Origin: Pseudomonadota bacterium | GTDB taxonomy: Bacteria > Desulfobacterota > Binatia > Binatales > Binataceae | Assembly (NCBI GenBank): GCA_021325355.1 | Contig: JAJPHI010000023.1 | Span: forward strand, 175,965-239,964 | Direction: 5' to 3' | Length of the DNA stretch: 64,000 nt | Part shown: piece by piece, positions 53,073 through 62,916 of the stretch | Position numbering within the stretch: position 1 is the stretch's first letter | Layout of the letters: each line of letters opens with the position of its first letter | The notes under the pieces: generated by a model | What the model was told of the DNA's origin: nothing | What the model saw: only the letters and a program-made list of their open reading frames with translations | Databases searched by the model: none | Translations under genes and position numbers: made by a program

Positions 53073-54875
53073 CTATTCTCCGAGCTTCAAGAGGGCCAGA
53101 AACGCCTCCTGTGGGATCTCGACGCGGCCCACCTGCTTCATGCGTTTTTTACCCTCTTTCTGTTTTTCGAGCAGTTTGCGCTTGCGGGTGATATCGCCGC
53201 CGTAGCATTTGGCGGTGACGTTCTTGCGCAGAGGTTTGACGGTTTCGCGCGCAATAATCTTCGCGCCGACCGCGGCCTGCAGGGCAACCTCGAACATCTG
53301 GCGCGGGATCAGCTCGCGCATCTTCTCGCACAAGGCTTTGCCACGCTCGTACGCGCGGTCGCGATGGACGATCATCGAGAGCGCGTCGACCACCTCGCCG
53401 TTGATGCGGATATCCAATTTAACCAGATGCTCCGGACGGAAGTCCAGAAATTCATAGTCGAGCGAGGCATAGCCGCGGGTACTGGACTTCAGCCGATCGT
53501 AGAAGTCGAAGACGATTTCGGCGAGCGGCATCTCGTAGTGCAGGATGACATGCTGATGGCCGGCGAAGCGCAGATCGCGCTGGATGCCGCGGCGCTCCTC
53601 GCACAAGCGCATCACGGCGCCGAGATATTCTTCGGGGACATGGATGGCGGCGAGGATGAACGGTTCTTCGATTGCGTCGATGAGATTTTCGGGGGGCAGG
53701 AGGGCCGGATTATCGACCATCAGGGTCTCGCCGGCGGTGGTGCGGACGCGATAGGCGACGGTCGGCGCGGTAATCACCAGGTTGAGGCCGAATTCACGCT
53801 CGAGCCGCTCCTGCGCAATCTCCATATGGAGCAGGCCGAGAAAGCCGGCGCGAAAGCCGAAGCCGAGGGCCTGTGAGGTCTCGGGTTCGCAGACCAGGCT
53901 CGCGTCATTCAGCCGCAGCTTGTCGATGGCGTCGCGCAGCGCGCCGTACTGGTTAGCCTCGGTCGGGTAGAGACCGGCGAACACCATCGGCTTGAGTTCC
54001 TTGAAGCCGGCGAGCGGTGAGTCGGCGGGACGATCGGCGGTGGTCAGGGTATCGCCGACGCGCATATCCGCGACCGCCTTGATGCCGGCGACGACGAAAC
54101 CCACTTCGCCCGGTCCGAGCGCCTCGACGGCACGTTCGTGAGGCGCAAAATATCCCAGGCGCATCGCCTCGCCGTCCTTCTGCGCGCCCATCAGGCGGAG
54201 CTTCATGCCGCGCTGGAGTTGACCGTCGAAAATCCGCACCAGACCGATGACGCCTTCGTAAACGTCGTACCAACTGTCGAAGATGAGCGCGCGGAGGGGA
54301 CGGTCGTGATTGGCCGGCGGCGGCGGGATACGGGTAACGACCGCCTCGAGAACTTCATCGATGCCGATTCCCTCTTTGGCGCTGGTGAGGATGGCCTCGG
54401 TGGCATCGAGGCCGACCACCTGTTCGATCTGTTCGCGGGTGCGCGCGACGTCGGCGCCTGGCAAATCGATTTTGTTGATAACCGGGATGATCTCAAGGCC
54501 GTGGTCGAGCGCCATGTAGACATTGGCCAGGGTTTGGGCTTCGACCCCCTGGCTGGCATCGACCACGAGCAGCGCGCCTTCGCAGGCGGCAAGGCTGCGC
54601 GACACTTCATAGGCAAAATCGACGTGGCCGGGCGTATCGATCAGGTTCAGGACATAGTTGCGCTGGTCTTTGGCGGTGTAGGTCAGTCTGACGGAGCGCG
54701 CCTTGATGGTGATGCCGCGCTCGCGCTCGAGTTCCATCGAGTCGAGGAACTGCTCGGTCATCTCGCGTTTGCTCAGCGCCCCGGTGCGTTCGAGCAGGCG
54801 ATCGGCGAGGGTCGATTTGCCGTGATCGATATGGGCGATGATGCAAAAGTTACGGATCAGTTCAGGAGCGGTCAT
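53073..54875 (-). CDS. lepA: Elongation factor 4 (LepA)
   Basis: A 600-residue translational GTPase. G1 is [14 protein letters not shown]3 [12 protein letters not shown] and G4 NKIDLPGAD. The LepA-specific C-terminal domain has [38 protein letters not shown], which lacks EF-G domain IV. Length equals the family. It is 42 bases downstream of the epimerase gene and six upstream of lepB. Confidence 0.97.
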   Translation of the reverse strand: MTAPELIRNFCIIAHIDHGKSTLADRLLERTGALSKREMTEQFLDSMELERERGITIKARSVRLTYTAKDQRNYVLNLIDTPGHVDFAYEVSRSLAACEGALLVVDASQGVEAQTLANVYMALDHGLEIIPVINKIDLPGADVARTREQIEQVVGLDATEAILTSAKEGIGIDEVLEAVVTRIPPPPANHDRPLRALIFDSWYDVYEGVIGLVRIFDGQLQRGMKLRLMGAQKDGEAMRLGYFAPHERAVEALGPGEVGFVVAGIKAVADMRVGDTLTTADRPADSPLAGFKELKPMVFAGLYPTEANQYGALRDAIDKLRLNDASLVCEPETSQALGFGFRAGFLGLLHMEIAQERLEREFGLNLVITAPTVAYRVRTTAGETLMVDNPALLPPENLIDAIEEPFILAAIHVPEEYLGAVMRLCEERRGIQRDLRFAGHQHVILHYEMPLAEIVFDFYDRLKSSTRGYASLDYEFLDFRPEHLVKLDIRINGEVVDALSMIVHRDRAYERGKALCEKMRELIPRQMFEVALQAAVGAKIIARETVKPLRKNVTAKCYGGDITRKRKLLEKQKEGKKRMKQVGRVEIPQEAFLALLKLGE

Positions 54876-54917
54876 CGAGGCAAAGGCCGGCGGCCATGTA
54901 TCGATGATAGCATCCGT

Positions 54918-55856
54918 TCAGCGCCGTTGCGCGAACCGATCCCTGAAATAGGCGAAAGTCTGGGCGAGGCCGTCGTCGAGATTGACCTGCGGGCGCCATC
55001 CGAGCTCGCGCGCGGCACGTTGGGCCGAGATGACGGAGCGGCGCTGCTCGCCGGGACGGGCGGGGCCATAGGCTGGGGGCGCGTTGCTGCCGGCGACGCG
55101 CGCCAGCGCCCCATAGAGTTGATTGACGTCGGTTTCGATGCCGGTGCCGATGTTAAACGCGCCCGAGACGTTGCTCGCGAGCGCCGCCAGGTTGGCGCGC
55201 ACCACATCGCCGACATAGACGTAGTCGCGGGTCTGTCCGCCGTCGCCGAAGATCGTGCAGGGTTTTCCTTCGAGGATGCGTCCGCAGAAGATGGCGACCA
55301 CTCCCGCCTCGCCGTGCGGATCCTGACGCGGCCCGTAAACATTGGCGTAGCGAAGCGCCACGTAGTCGATACGGTACTCGACCCGGTAAAAGTGGAGGTA
55401 GGCTTCGGTGGCCATTTTCGCGACGCCATAGGGGCTCACCGGGCGACGCGGATGGTCCTCATCGCAGGGGAAGGTGTCCTGCTCGCCATAGATCGCGCCG
55501 CCGGTGGAAGCGAAGATCACGCGTTTCAGGTCGTGCTGGCGGGCGGCTTCGATAAGGTTGAGGAAACCGACCAGATTCACCTGCGCATCGAAGGCGGGAT
55601 CGGCGACGGAGCGCCGCACGTCCATCTGCGCGGCGAGGTGAATAATAACCTCCGGACGCTCGCGTTCAATGACGGCTCTTACCGCCGCCGCATCGCGCAG
55701 GTCGGCCTGATGGAAACTCGCCGAGGGATTGATCTGTTCGCGTTTGCCGGCAGAGAGGTCGTCAAGGATCGAGACCTGATGCAGGCGAGCACCAATCAGC
55801 GCATCGACGGTGTGCGAGCCGATAAAGCCCGCGCCACCGGTAACCAGGATTCGCAT
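54918..55856 (-). CDS. NAD-dependent UDP-sugar epimerase (GalE-like)
   Basis: A 312-residue extended SDR. The NAD motif GGAGFIGSHTVDAL starts the protein. STGGAIYGEQ holds the catalytic Ser and SPYGVAKMATEAYLHFYR the Tyr-x3-Lys pair. Likely substrates are UDP-glucose/galactose or the N-acetyl forms. It sits 150 bases after ugd in the same direction, so both may feed an exopolysaccharide. 4-epimerase is the best guess. Confidence 0.85.
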   Translation of the reverse strand: MRILVTGGAGFIGSHTVDALIGARLHQVSILDDLSAGKREQINPSASFHQADLRDAAAVRAVIERERPEVIIHLAAQMDVRRSVADPAFDAQVNLVGFLNLIEAARQHDLKRVIFASTGGAIYGEQDTFPCDEDHPRRPVSPYGVAKMATEAYLHFYRVEYRIDYVALRYANVYGPRQDPHGEAGVVAIFCGRILEGKPCTIFGDGGQTRDYVYVGDVVRANLAALASNVSGAFNIGTGIETDVNQLYGALARVAGSNAPPAYGPARPGEQRRSVISAQRAARELGWRPQVNLDDGLAQTFAYFRDRFAQRR

Positions 55857-56006
55857 TTCTTCGGGCGTTCCTTTCCCCGGGGTTGTCGAACTGATGGCGA
55901 CGGCGGAGGGCCGCTACCGCGAGCGCGGCAATAAGCCGCAGTCGCGGCGGACGCGAGGCGCTGCCATCGCCACCGGCGATTTCTCAATCAGGATTCGACC
56001 CGGTTA

Positions 56007-57314
56007 TCATACCGGGCGGCGGCCGATTGAGTAGTATTTAATTTCAAGCGCCTGCATCAGCGCCGGATCGTAAAGATTGCGGCCATCGAAGATCACCGGG
56101 TTTTTGAGTTCGGCTTTGATCCGTTGAAAGTTGGGATGACGGAACTCGTTCCATTCGGTGAGAATCATCAGGGCGTCGGCGCCGCGCAGCGCGGCATAAT
56201 TGGTTTCGTGGTAACTGATACGATCGCCGAAAAGTGCTCGCGCGGTTTTGAGCGCTTCGGGATCATGGGCCTGGATTTGCGCGCCGGCCGCCAGCAATTC
56301 GTCGATGACGGTGAGCGCGGGAGCTTCGCGCATGTCGTCGGTGCGCGGCTTGAAGGCGAGGCCCCAGAGCGCGAAGACCCGGCCGCGGAGATCGCCGCCG
56401 AAATGCTGCCGCGCGCGGTCCACCAGGATGCGCTTTTGCGCGTCGTTGACTTCATCGGCGGCGCGGAGAATTGAAAAATCGAGACAGTGGTCGGCGGCGC
56501 TGCGGATGAGCGCCTGCACATCCTTGGGGAAGCACGAGCCGCCGTAGCCGACGCCGGGAAACAGGAATTGCGAGCCGATACGGCGATCCGAGCCCATCCC
56601 GCGGCGCACGTCATTGATTTCGGCACCGACCGCTTCGCACAGGTTGGCCATCTGGTTGATGAACGAGATGCGCAGGGCGAGCATCGCGTTGGAAGCGTAT
56701 TTGGTGAGCTCGGCGGAGCGCGGATGCATCACCAGGACGGGGTTGTCGGTGCGGACGAAGGCGGCGTGAATTTCGCGCAGGATGGCGGTCGCTTTTTCGC
56801 TGGTGCTGCCGATCACCACGCGGTCGGGGCGCATGAAGTCCTCGATCGCGGAACCCTCTTTCAAAAACTCGGGCACCGAGCAGACATCGATGCGTCCGCC
56901 GCCGTTGGCGCCGACGATTTCGACGACGCGGTCGTTGGTGCCGACGGGGACCGTGCTCTTGATGGCGATAATGTGGTAGCCGACGGCGGCCCGGGCGATT
57001 TGTTCGGCTACGGCGAAGACCTGGCTCAGGTCAGCGCCGCCGCCCGGGCTCTCGGGGGTGCCGACGGCAATAAAAGAGACCATTGACTGGGCGACGGCGG
57101 GGGCGAGCTCGGTCGTGAAGCTGAGGCGTCCCTCCTTGAGATTGCGCCGGATGAGTTCTTCGAGGCCGGGCTCATAGATCGGGGAAAGGCCCTGGTTAAG
57201 CTGGGCTATCCGCTCGCGGTTGATATCCACGCAGATCACTTCGTTGCCACTTTCGGCGAAACAGGTACCGCTCACCAGGCCGACATAGCCGGTGCCGACG
57301 ACCGCGATATTCAT
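56007..57314 (-). CDS. ugd: UDP-glucose 6-dehydrogenase
   Basis: A 435-residue enzyme oxidising UDP-glucose to UDP-glucuronate. The Rossmann motif VVGTGYVGLVSGTCFAE opens the protein. The catalytic Cys is in GVGYGGSCFPKDVQAL (near residue 260). FKPRTDDMREAPAL and EWNEFRHPNFQRIK close it. Its product could supply uronic acid for a glycan. Six bases separate it from the preceding glycosyltransferase gene. Confidence 0.95.
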   Translation of the reverse strand: MNIAVVGTGYVGLVSGTCFAESGNEVICVDINRERIAQLNQGLSPIYEPGLEELIRRNLKEGRLSFTTELAPAVAQSMVSFIAVGTPESPGGGADLSQVFAVAEQIARAAVGYHIIAIKSTVPVGTNDRVVEIVGANGGGRIDVCSVPEFLKEGSAIEDFMRPDRVVIGSTSEKATAILREIHAAFVRTDNPVLVMHPRSAELTKYASNAMLALRISFINQMANLCEAVGAEINDVRRGMGSDRRIGSQFLFPGVGYGGSCFPKDVQALIRSAADHCLDFSILRAADEVNDAQKRILVDRARQHFGGDLRGRVFALWGLAFKPRTDDMREAPALTVIDELLAAGAQIQAHDPEALKTARALFGDRISYHETNYAALRGADALMILTEWNEFRHPNFQRIKAELKNPVIFDGRNLYDPALMQALEIKYYSIGRRPV

Positions 57315-57320
57315 CGATGA

Positions 57321-58259
57321 CTAGAACTCCTCTTTGATTACGTAAACCGGTTTGGCTTGCGACTCGTGATAGGTGCGCGCGAGCATCTCGCCAATCAGGC
57401 CGAGGCTGACCAGTTGCACGCCGACAACGACAAAGAGGACGGCGAGCAACAGCGCGGGACGGTTACCGAGGTGTTGATGGAGGAACAGTTTTTCGAACAC
57501 CAGGGCTGCGGTCCACAGCCCGCCGAGCGCGCCCATCAGCAGTCCGATCAAGCCGAAGACCTGAATCGGTCGGGTCGAATACACCGAGAGAAACCTGACG
57601 GTGAGCAGGTCGAGCAGCGTGCGCAAGATCCGGCCCGGTCCATACTTCGAGGCGCCGGTGCGGCGCGGGCGAAAGTTAACCTCGACCTCCGTAATCCGGG
57701 CGCCTTCCTCGGCGGCGATGGCGGGGACGAAGCGATGCATCTCGCCATATAGACGCAAGCGGCGGGCCAGATCGCCGCGATAGGCCTTGAGCGTGCATCC
57801 ATAATCATGCAGGACCACGCCGGTCATGCGGGAAATCAGGGCATTGGCGGCCTTTGAGGGAATGCGGCGCGTCCAGCGGGCGTCCCGCCAGCGCTCCCGG
57901 CGCCATCCGCTGGCGAGGTCGCAGCCGTCCTTGAGCTGAGCGATGAGGCGCGGGATATCGTGCGGATCGTTTTCGCCGTCGGCATCGATCGCGACCACGA
58001 TATCGCCGGTACTGTGATGGAATCCGCAGGCGAGGGCGGCGGTCTGCCCGGAATTTCGCGCAAGGCGAAAGACCCGCACGTGATCATTAAGGGTTTTGAT
58101 GGCGCGAAGCTCTTCGACGCTGCCGTCGGTACTGCCATCATCCACGAACAGAATCTCGTAGGAGCATCCCAAATCGCGCATCACCTGCACCAGTTCGTGG
58201 TGCAGCGGGGCGAGGTTGTCGCGCTCGTTATAGAGCGGAACAACTATGGAGACATCCAT
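57321..58259 (-). CDS. Polyprenyl-phosphate glycosyltransferase (DPM1/ArnC-like)
   Basis: A 312-residue GT2 enzyme. VSIVVPLYNERDNL, LFVDDGSTDGSVE and AIDADGENDPHDI are the donor and metal sites. Two C-terminal membrane helices lie at about 233-258 and 267-290. This architecture moves a sugar from a nucleotide to undecaprenyl phosphate on the cytoplasmic face. It overlaps pfkB by 16 bases and precedes ugd, so glucuronate or a derivative is a candidate sugar. Target unknown. Confidence 0.88.
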   Translation of the reverse strand: MDVSIVVPLYNERDNLAPLHHELVQVMRDLGCSYEILFVDDGSTDGSVEELRAIKTLNDHVRVFRLARNSGQTAALACGFHHSTGDIVVAIDADGENDPHDIPRLIAQLKDGCDLASGWRRERWRDARWTRRIPSKAANALISRMTGVVLHDYGCTLKAYRGDLARRLRLYGEMHRFVPAIAAEEGARITEVEVNFRPRRTGASKYGPGRILRTLLDLLTVRFLSVYSTRPIQVFGLIGLLMGALGGLWTAALVFEKLFLHQHLGNRPALLLAVLFVVVGVQLVSLGLIGEMLARTYHESQAKPVYVIKEEF

Positions 58260-59167
58260 CGCGAATGATGCGAGTCGGTCATCTCGATGAAGGCGCGGTA
58301 GCGTTCCTCGACGTCTTCCCAGGTGAGCGCGGCCAGGCGCGCGACCGAGAACTGCTCAACCGCGAACGAGGCAAGAACGCTGCCATAAACGATTCCGGTG
58401 CGGAGGATCGATTCGTTGAGGCGCCCGATGCGGGCGATCCAGCCCATCAGCGCGCCCGCGAACGTATCGCCGGCGCCGGTCGGATCGACCACCTCTTCGA
58501 GGGGCCAGGCGGGAACGGCGAACATCGAGTCCTGGCCGAATTTGAGCACGCCGTACTCGCCGCGCTTCACCAGCACGGTCGCGGGTCCCATCTTGAGGAT
58601 CGCGCGACCGGCGCGCACCAGATTCGACTCGCCGGATAGCAGCCGGGCCTCTTCGTCGTTGAGCGTCAGGATGTTCACCTTGAGCAACAACCGCATCAGC
58701 TCCTTGCGGTCATTGACGATCCAATGGTTCATCGTGTCGGCGACGACCACTCGGGGACTCGCCACCTGGGCGAGGACGTGAGCCTGCAGCTCGGGCGAGA
58801 TGTTGCTGAGGAAGACGTAGTCGGCGCGTTTCTGGTCGGGCAGCAGATCGGGTTTGAAGCCTTCGAAGACGTTGAGCGCGAGGCTGACCGTGTCGCGAAT
58901 GTTCATGTCTTCGTGATAGCGGCCATGCCAGCGAAAGGTCGGGCCGTCGAGCTGGACCATGCCGCGGACATCGATGCTGCGTTCGCGGAAAAGCTGCCAG
59001 TCCTCGGCGCGGAAATCGGTGCCGACGGCGGCGACGATACTGACCGGAGCGAAGAAGCGCGCGGCCAGCGCGAAAAAGCTTGCCGAGCCGCCGAGCGCGT
59101 CCGTCACCCCGCCATGCGTCGTTTCGACAGTGTCGTATCCGATGGAGCCTACGACGACGATGCTCAT
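58244..59167 (-). CDS. PfkB-family sugar/nucleoside kinase
   Basis: A 307-residue ribokinase-fold enzyme. GGSASFFALAARFF near residue 26 and the catalytic VDPTGAGDTFAGALMG near 227-242 define the family. It phosphorylates a sugar or nucleoside with ATP. It follows MTA phosphorylase by 37 bases; adenosine or methylthioribose salvage is a reasonable inference. The sequence does not fix the substrate. Confidence 0.85.
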   Translation of the reverse strand: MSIVVVGSIGYDTVETTHGGVTDALGGSASFFALAARFFAPVSIVAAVGTDFRAEDWQLFRERSIDVRGMVQLDGPTFRWHGRYHEDMNIRDTVSLALNVFEGFKPDLLPDQKRADYVFLSNISPELQAHVLAQVASPRVVVADTMNHWIVNDRKELMRLLLKVNILTLNDEEARLLSGESNLVRAGRAILKMGPATVLVKRGEYGVLKFGQDSMFAVPAWPLEEVVDPTGAGDTFAGALMGWIARIGRLNESILRTGIVYGSVLASFAVEQFSVARLAALTWEDVEERYRAFIEMTDSHHSRWMSP

Positions 59168-59204
59168 GTGTGGGATTGCTGCCTCGTTTCAGCAGGATGC
59201 TCAA

Positions 59205-60068
59205 TCATACGTATTTCGCGATCAAAAGTTGAAGGGCTTCGCGCGTGGCCGCCGGAATCGTCGAACGGTCGGTGATGATACCGTCCTTGAGCGCGTTGCC
59301 GCATCCGCATCGCGGCTGAGAATCGGCGAGCGCGAGCGCCAGATTGGCAATGGTCTTCTGCGCCTTTTCGACGTTCGCGCGCATCACGCGCAGGATCTCC
59401 CCGATATCGACGGCGCTGACGCTCTGATGCCAGCAGTCGTAGTCCGTGACCAGGCTCAGCGTGGCGTAGCAGAGCTCGGCTTCACGGGCGAGTCGCGCTT
59501 CCTGCATCGCGGTCATGCTGATGACGTCGACACCCCACGAGCGATAGAGATTCGATTCGGCGCGGGTCGAGAACTGCGGGCCTTCGATACACAGATAGAC
59601 GCCGCCGTCGTGGATAGTCGCGCCCGCCGTCCGACCCGCCTCGACCAGGTGACGGCGGAGATCGGCGCAGACCGGATCGGCGAGCGAGACATGGCCGACG
59701 ACCCCGTCGCCGAAGAAGGTCGGGCGCCGCTGGTAGGTGTGATCGATGAACTGATCGACCGCGACCAGATCGCCCGGCGCGATATGTTCCTTCATGCTGC
59801 CGGCGGTGCTGATCGAAATCAGGCGATCGACGCCAAGCTGCTTCATCCCGTGGATATTCGCCCGATAGTTTAACTCGGACGGCAGGATGCGGTGGCCGCG
59901 GCCATGCCGCGAGAGAAAGACGACCTCGACCTGGCCGATTTTGCCCTGATAGTAGGCGTCGGAAGGGGCGCCGAAAGGCGTCGTCAGAGTGATCTCCCGA
60001 ACCTCTTCAAGCCCGGGCATCTGGTAAAAGCCGCTGCCGCCTATAACGCCCAATACGCTTTTGCTCAT
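59205..60068 (-). CDS. mtnP: S-methyl-5'-thioadenosine phosphorylase
   Basis: A 287-residue phosphorylase of methionine/purine salvage. GVIGGSGFYQ, FLSRHGRGHRILPSELNYRANI and CIEGPQFSTRAES are the phosphate and substrate motifs. The TDYDCW segment (near 220) with Asp residues favours a 6-aminopurine such as MTA. A CGCG cysteine pair near the C-terminus is family-like. Neighbours are pfkB and rlmN. Confidence 0.93.
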   Translation of the reverse strand: MSKSVLGVIGGSGFYQMPGLEEVREITLTTPFGAPSDAYYQGKIGQVEVVFLSRHGRGHRILPSELNYRANIHGMKQLGVDRLISISTAGSMKEHIAPGDLVAVDQFIDHTYQRRPTFFGDGVVGHVSLADPVCADLRRHLVEAGRTAGATIHDGGVYLCIEGPQFSTRAESNLYRSWGVDVISMTAMQEARLAREAELCYATLSLVTDYDCWHQSVSAVDIGEILRVMRANVEKAQKTIANLALALADSQPRCGCGNALKDGIITDRSTIPAATREALQLLIAKYV

Positions 60069-60163
60069 GACAGGTCAGCTTTACCGATAATCGAGGGCAA
60101 AGCGAAGCAGTCGGGAAGCGGCGCGGGACCGGGGCGAAGAGCGGGGAACCGCGGCCGCAAGCC

Positions 60164-61267
60164 TCACGCGAGCCCTTGGGCGGCGGCGCGAGTCGCGGCC
60201 GCAGCCTGGCTGTACAATTGACCGCAGGCGGCGGCGATATCCTGGCCGCGGCTCTCGCGAATGGTCGCGGTCAGATGACTTTTCTGAAGAATCGCTTGAA
60301 ATTCTTCGACGCGCGGACGCGCGCTCGGCCGGAACGGCGCCGCGGCGAACGGATTGAACATGATGAGATTGACCTTGGCCGGCAGCCGCGCCAGCAACTG
60401 CGCGAGCCGGCGCGCATCGGCCGGTGAGTCGTTGATACCGTCGAGCATCACATACTCAAAAGTGATGCGGCGGCGTCGCTGGAGGGGCAGTTCGCGGCAG
60501 GCCTCGAGCAGAGTAGCGAGCGGATAGCGACGGTTGATTGGCGCGAGACGAGTGCGCAGCTCGTCGGTCGTCGCATGGAGCGAGACGGCGAGGTTCACCT
60601 GAAAGTCGCTCAGCAGCCGGAGCATCATTGGCACCAGGCCGACCGTCGAGACGGTGATGCGACGCGGTGAAATGCCCATGCCCCAATCCGCGGTCATAAT
60701 CGTGAGGGCGCGCTTCAGGCGGGGATAATTGGCCAGCGGCTCACCCATGCCCATGAAGACGTAGTTGGCGATCGCTTCGTCCGCCGCGAGCTCGCGACGC
60801 GCCGCGACGATTTGACCGAGGATTTCGGCGGCGGTCAGATTGCGCCGCAGGTTCATCCGGGCGGTAGCGCAGAAGGTGCAGCCCATCGCACATCCGGCCT
60901 GCGTGGAGAGACAGAGCGTCAGGCGGGACGGCGTCGGGATAAGCACGCTTTCGATACGCTCGCCGTCGGCGAGCTCGAGCAGGAGCTTGCGTGTGCCATC
61001 GGCGGCGAGCGCGCGGCGCGCTCGCCAGGGTACCTCGAGTTTGAAGTTTTCCTTCAGATATTCACGCAAGGGCGCGGGCAGCTCGCGCATCTCGTCGAAG
61101 GACGCGGCCGCCTGACGCCAGAGGCGGACGGCGAGTTGGCGCGCCCGATAGGCGGGCGCGCCGGCAGCGCGCAGCGCCGCATCGAGCTCGGTCGGCAGGA
61201 GCTCGCGGAGATCCGGGCGCAGCGGTGAGGATCGGGATGGGGCGATCGCGTTGCCGGCGTGCGTCAC
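60164..61267 (-). CDS. rlmN: Dual-specificity RNA methyltransferase RlmN
   Basis: A 367-residue radical-SAM enzyme methylating A2503 of 23S rRNA and A37 of some tRNAs. The iron-sulfur site is Cys126-x3-Cys130-x2-Cys133 in CAMGCTFC. The mechanistic cysteine is probably in AAACGQLYSQ near the end. GMGEPLANYPRL and VSLHATTDELRTRLAPINRRYP are classic. Translation starts at GTG (MTHAGN). It runs in the same direction as the SnoaL-like gene upstream. Confidence 0.95.
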   Translation of the reverse strand: MTHAGNAIAPSRSSPLRPDLRELLPTELDAALRAAGAPAYRARQLAVRLWRQAAASFDEMRELPAPLREYLKENFKLEVPWRARRALAADGTRKLLLELADGERIESVLIPTPSRLTLCLSTQAGCAMGCTFCATARMNLRRNLTAAEILGQIVAARRELAADEAIANYVFMGMGEPLANYPRLKRALTIMTADWGMGISPRRITVSTVGLVPMMLRLLSDFQVNLAVSLHATTDELRTRLAPINRRYPLATLLEACRELPLQRRRRITFEYVMLDGINDSPADARRLAQLLARLPAKVNLIMFNPFAAAPFRPSARPRVEEFQAILQKSHLTATIRESRGQDIAAACGQLYSQAAAATRAAAQGLA

Positions 61268-61309
61268 GCCCGCGATTTTAACCTATCCGAGCGCGGGCAA
61301 CGACCCGGG

Positions 61310-61816
61310 TCAGCGCATCTTGATGCGGTCTTCCTGCGCCCAGCCTTCCTTGAGCGGCACCATGAAGTAGGGCAGCAGGGCCATTTTCTTGAACTTCCAC
61401 TCGCCGTTGACCTTGACGTAGTCGTCATTGAAGCGCGCGGCAACCAGGAAGGCTTCGCCGCCGTAAATCGGTTTGGCTTCGAGGTAGGAGACGCCGTGGC
61501 CGTGCTCGCCGTGCAGTTCGATCGTGTGATTATGGATGAACTGCTTGACGAAGGTGATACGCGGGCGATTGCCTTCGCGCGGACCCGGTCCCGCGATAGC
61601 GCCGTAGAATTTGGCGATCGCTTCGCGGCCGTGGGCCTGGCCGAGGTGAGCGAAGTCGAGGTCGGCGTCGGCGGTGAAGAGTTCCGGGATATCTTTGAAG
61701 CGCCCCTCGTTGACATATTCATGATAGCGGTAACGCAGGTTGCGAATGGCCTCGCGGTCGGTCAGTTCCTGCACTTTGGCTTCGAGTTCCTTCACGCGTG
61801 CTTCGAGATCCGCCAT
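61310..61816 (-). CDS. SnoaL/NTF2-like protein
   Basis: A 168-residue alpha+beta barrel protein. MADLEARVKELEAKVQELTDREAIRNLRYRYHEYVNEG opens with a coiled-coil extension and then the cone-shaped fold. The family includes polyketide cyclases, dehydratases and many proteins of unknown role. Active-site His or Asp cannot be assigned safely. It is divergent from mdh and upstream of rlmN. Confidence 0.75.
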   Translation of the reverse strand: MADLEARVKELEAKVQELTDREAIRNLRYRYHEYVNEGRFKDIPELFTADADLDFAHLGQAHGREAIAKFYGAIAGPGPREGNRPRITFVKQFIHNHTIELHGEHGHGVSYLEAKPIYGGEAFLVAARFNDDYVKVNGEWKFKKMALLPYFMVPLKEGWAQEDRIKMR

Positions 61817-61891
61817 TTCAGTCCCTCCGATGGTCGGGGTGTTTGCAGTTCTCCTCTAGCACGGGGCGCACGACGGGTGTGAGGATTAGAT

Positions 61892-61919
61892 TTGCGCAAG
61901 CCGGAACCGTCGATATATA
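61892..61919 (+). promoter_or_regulatory. Putative mdh-suc promoter
   Basis: TTGCGC, 16 bases and TATATA in the gap between the SnoaL-like gene and mdh. Transcription would begin near 61926. Match to sigma-70 type is moderate. Confidence 0.45.
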
Positions 61920-61929
61920 AGTTTACGGC

Positions 61930-61956
61930 TGCCGCGACAGGTGCGTGATCGCGGCA
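61930..61956. promoter_or_regulatory. Inverted repeat in the mdh leader
   Basis: TGCCGCGA and TCGCGGCA are perfect inverted copies around 11 bases, just downstream of the likely transcription start. It could be an operator or an mRNA hairpin. Confidence 0.5.
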
Positions 61957-61977
61957 AATTCGTAGCGGAAAGCTGCC

Positions 61978-62916
61978 GTGGCCAAAAGAAAGAAAATCGC
62001 CTTTGTCGGCGCCGGCAATGTCGGCGCAACCTGTGCCCATCTGTGCTTCCTGCGGAGCCTGGGCGATATCGTGCTGTATGACATTATCGAGGGGCTGCCC
62101 GAGGGCAAGGCGCTCGATATGCTCGAATCGGCGCCGGTGCTGGGAATCGACGTCGATGTCACGGGCTCGACCCGAATCGACGATATCGCGGGCGCCGACT
62201 GTATCGTGGTGACCTCGGGCTCGCCACGCAAGCCGGGAATGAGCCGCGACGACCTGCTGAAGATCAACGCGGGCGTGATGAATACGGTCGGGACGGCGAT
62301 CCGCAACGTCGCCCCGGAAGCTTTCGTGATCGTGGTCACGAATCCGCTCGACGCGATGGTCACGCAGGTCAAACGGGTTACTGGCTTTCCCAAGAACCGT
62401 GTCGTCGGCCAGGCCGGCGTGCTGGATTCGGCGCGCTATCGGACTTTTCTCGCCGCCGAGATCGGGGTGTCGGTCGATAGTATCAATGCGATGGTGCTCG
62501 GCGGCCACGGCGACGACATGGTGCCGGTGCGGAGCTACACCACCTGCGGCGGCGTGCCGATCGAGAAGGTTATCAGCGGCGCGCGCCTCGATGAGATCGA
62601 GACCCGGACGCGCAATGGCGGCGGCGAGATCGTCAACCTGATGAAGACCTCGTCCTACTATGCGGCGGGGACGGCGGTATATCAGATGGTCGAAGCCTAC
62701 ATGCTCGATAAGAAGCAGGTGCTGCCATGCGCCGCCTATCTCGAGGGCGAGTACGGCGTGAAGGGGCTTTACGCGGGCGTGCCCGTGATAATCGGCGGCG
62801 GCGGAGTCGAGAAGATTGTCGAGATCGAACTGACGGCCGCGGAAAAGCGGGCGTTCGAATCGTCGGTGGCGCACGTGCGCGAGCTGGTCGAGGCGATGGA
62901 TAAGGTGCTGGCATGA
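61978..62916 (+). CDS. mdh: Malate dehydrogenase (LDH-like type)
   Basis: A 312-residue NAD-dependent enzyme of the citric acid cycle. GAGNVGATCAHLC binds NAD, and SGSPRKPGMSRDDLL has the substrate-loop Arg. The catalytic His is in GGHGDDMVPV. The sequence is of the LDH-like MDH group common in non-enteric bacteria. Translation starts at GTG (61978). It ends with an ATGA overlap into sucC, so the two are coupled. Confidence 0.95.
   Translation: MAKRKKIAFVGAGNVGATCAHLCFLRSLGDIVLYDIIEGLPEGKALDMLESAPVLGIDVDVTGSTRIDDIAGADCIVVTSGSPRKPGMSRDDLLKINAGVMNTVGTAIRNVAPEAFVIVVTNPLDAMVTQVKRVTGFPKNRVVGQAGVLDSARYRTFLAAEIGVSVDSINAMVLGGHGDDMVPVRSYTTCGGVPIEKVISGARLDEIETRTRNGGGEIVNLMKTSSYYAAGTAVYQMVEAYMLDKKQVLPCAAYLEGEYGVKGLYAGVPVIIGGGGVEKIVEIELTAAEKRAFESSVAHVRELVEAMDKVLA

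Noticed and set aside
54138..55934. 598-codon plus-strand frame opposite lepA and the epimerase
   Set aside because: Antisense shadow of two certain genes; no ribosome site and no recognisable motif.
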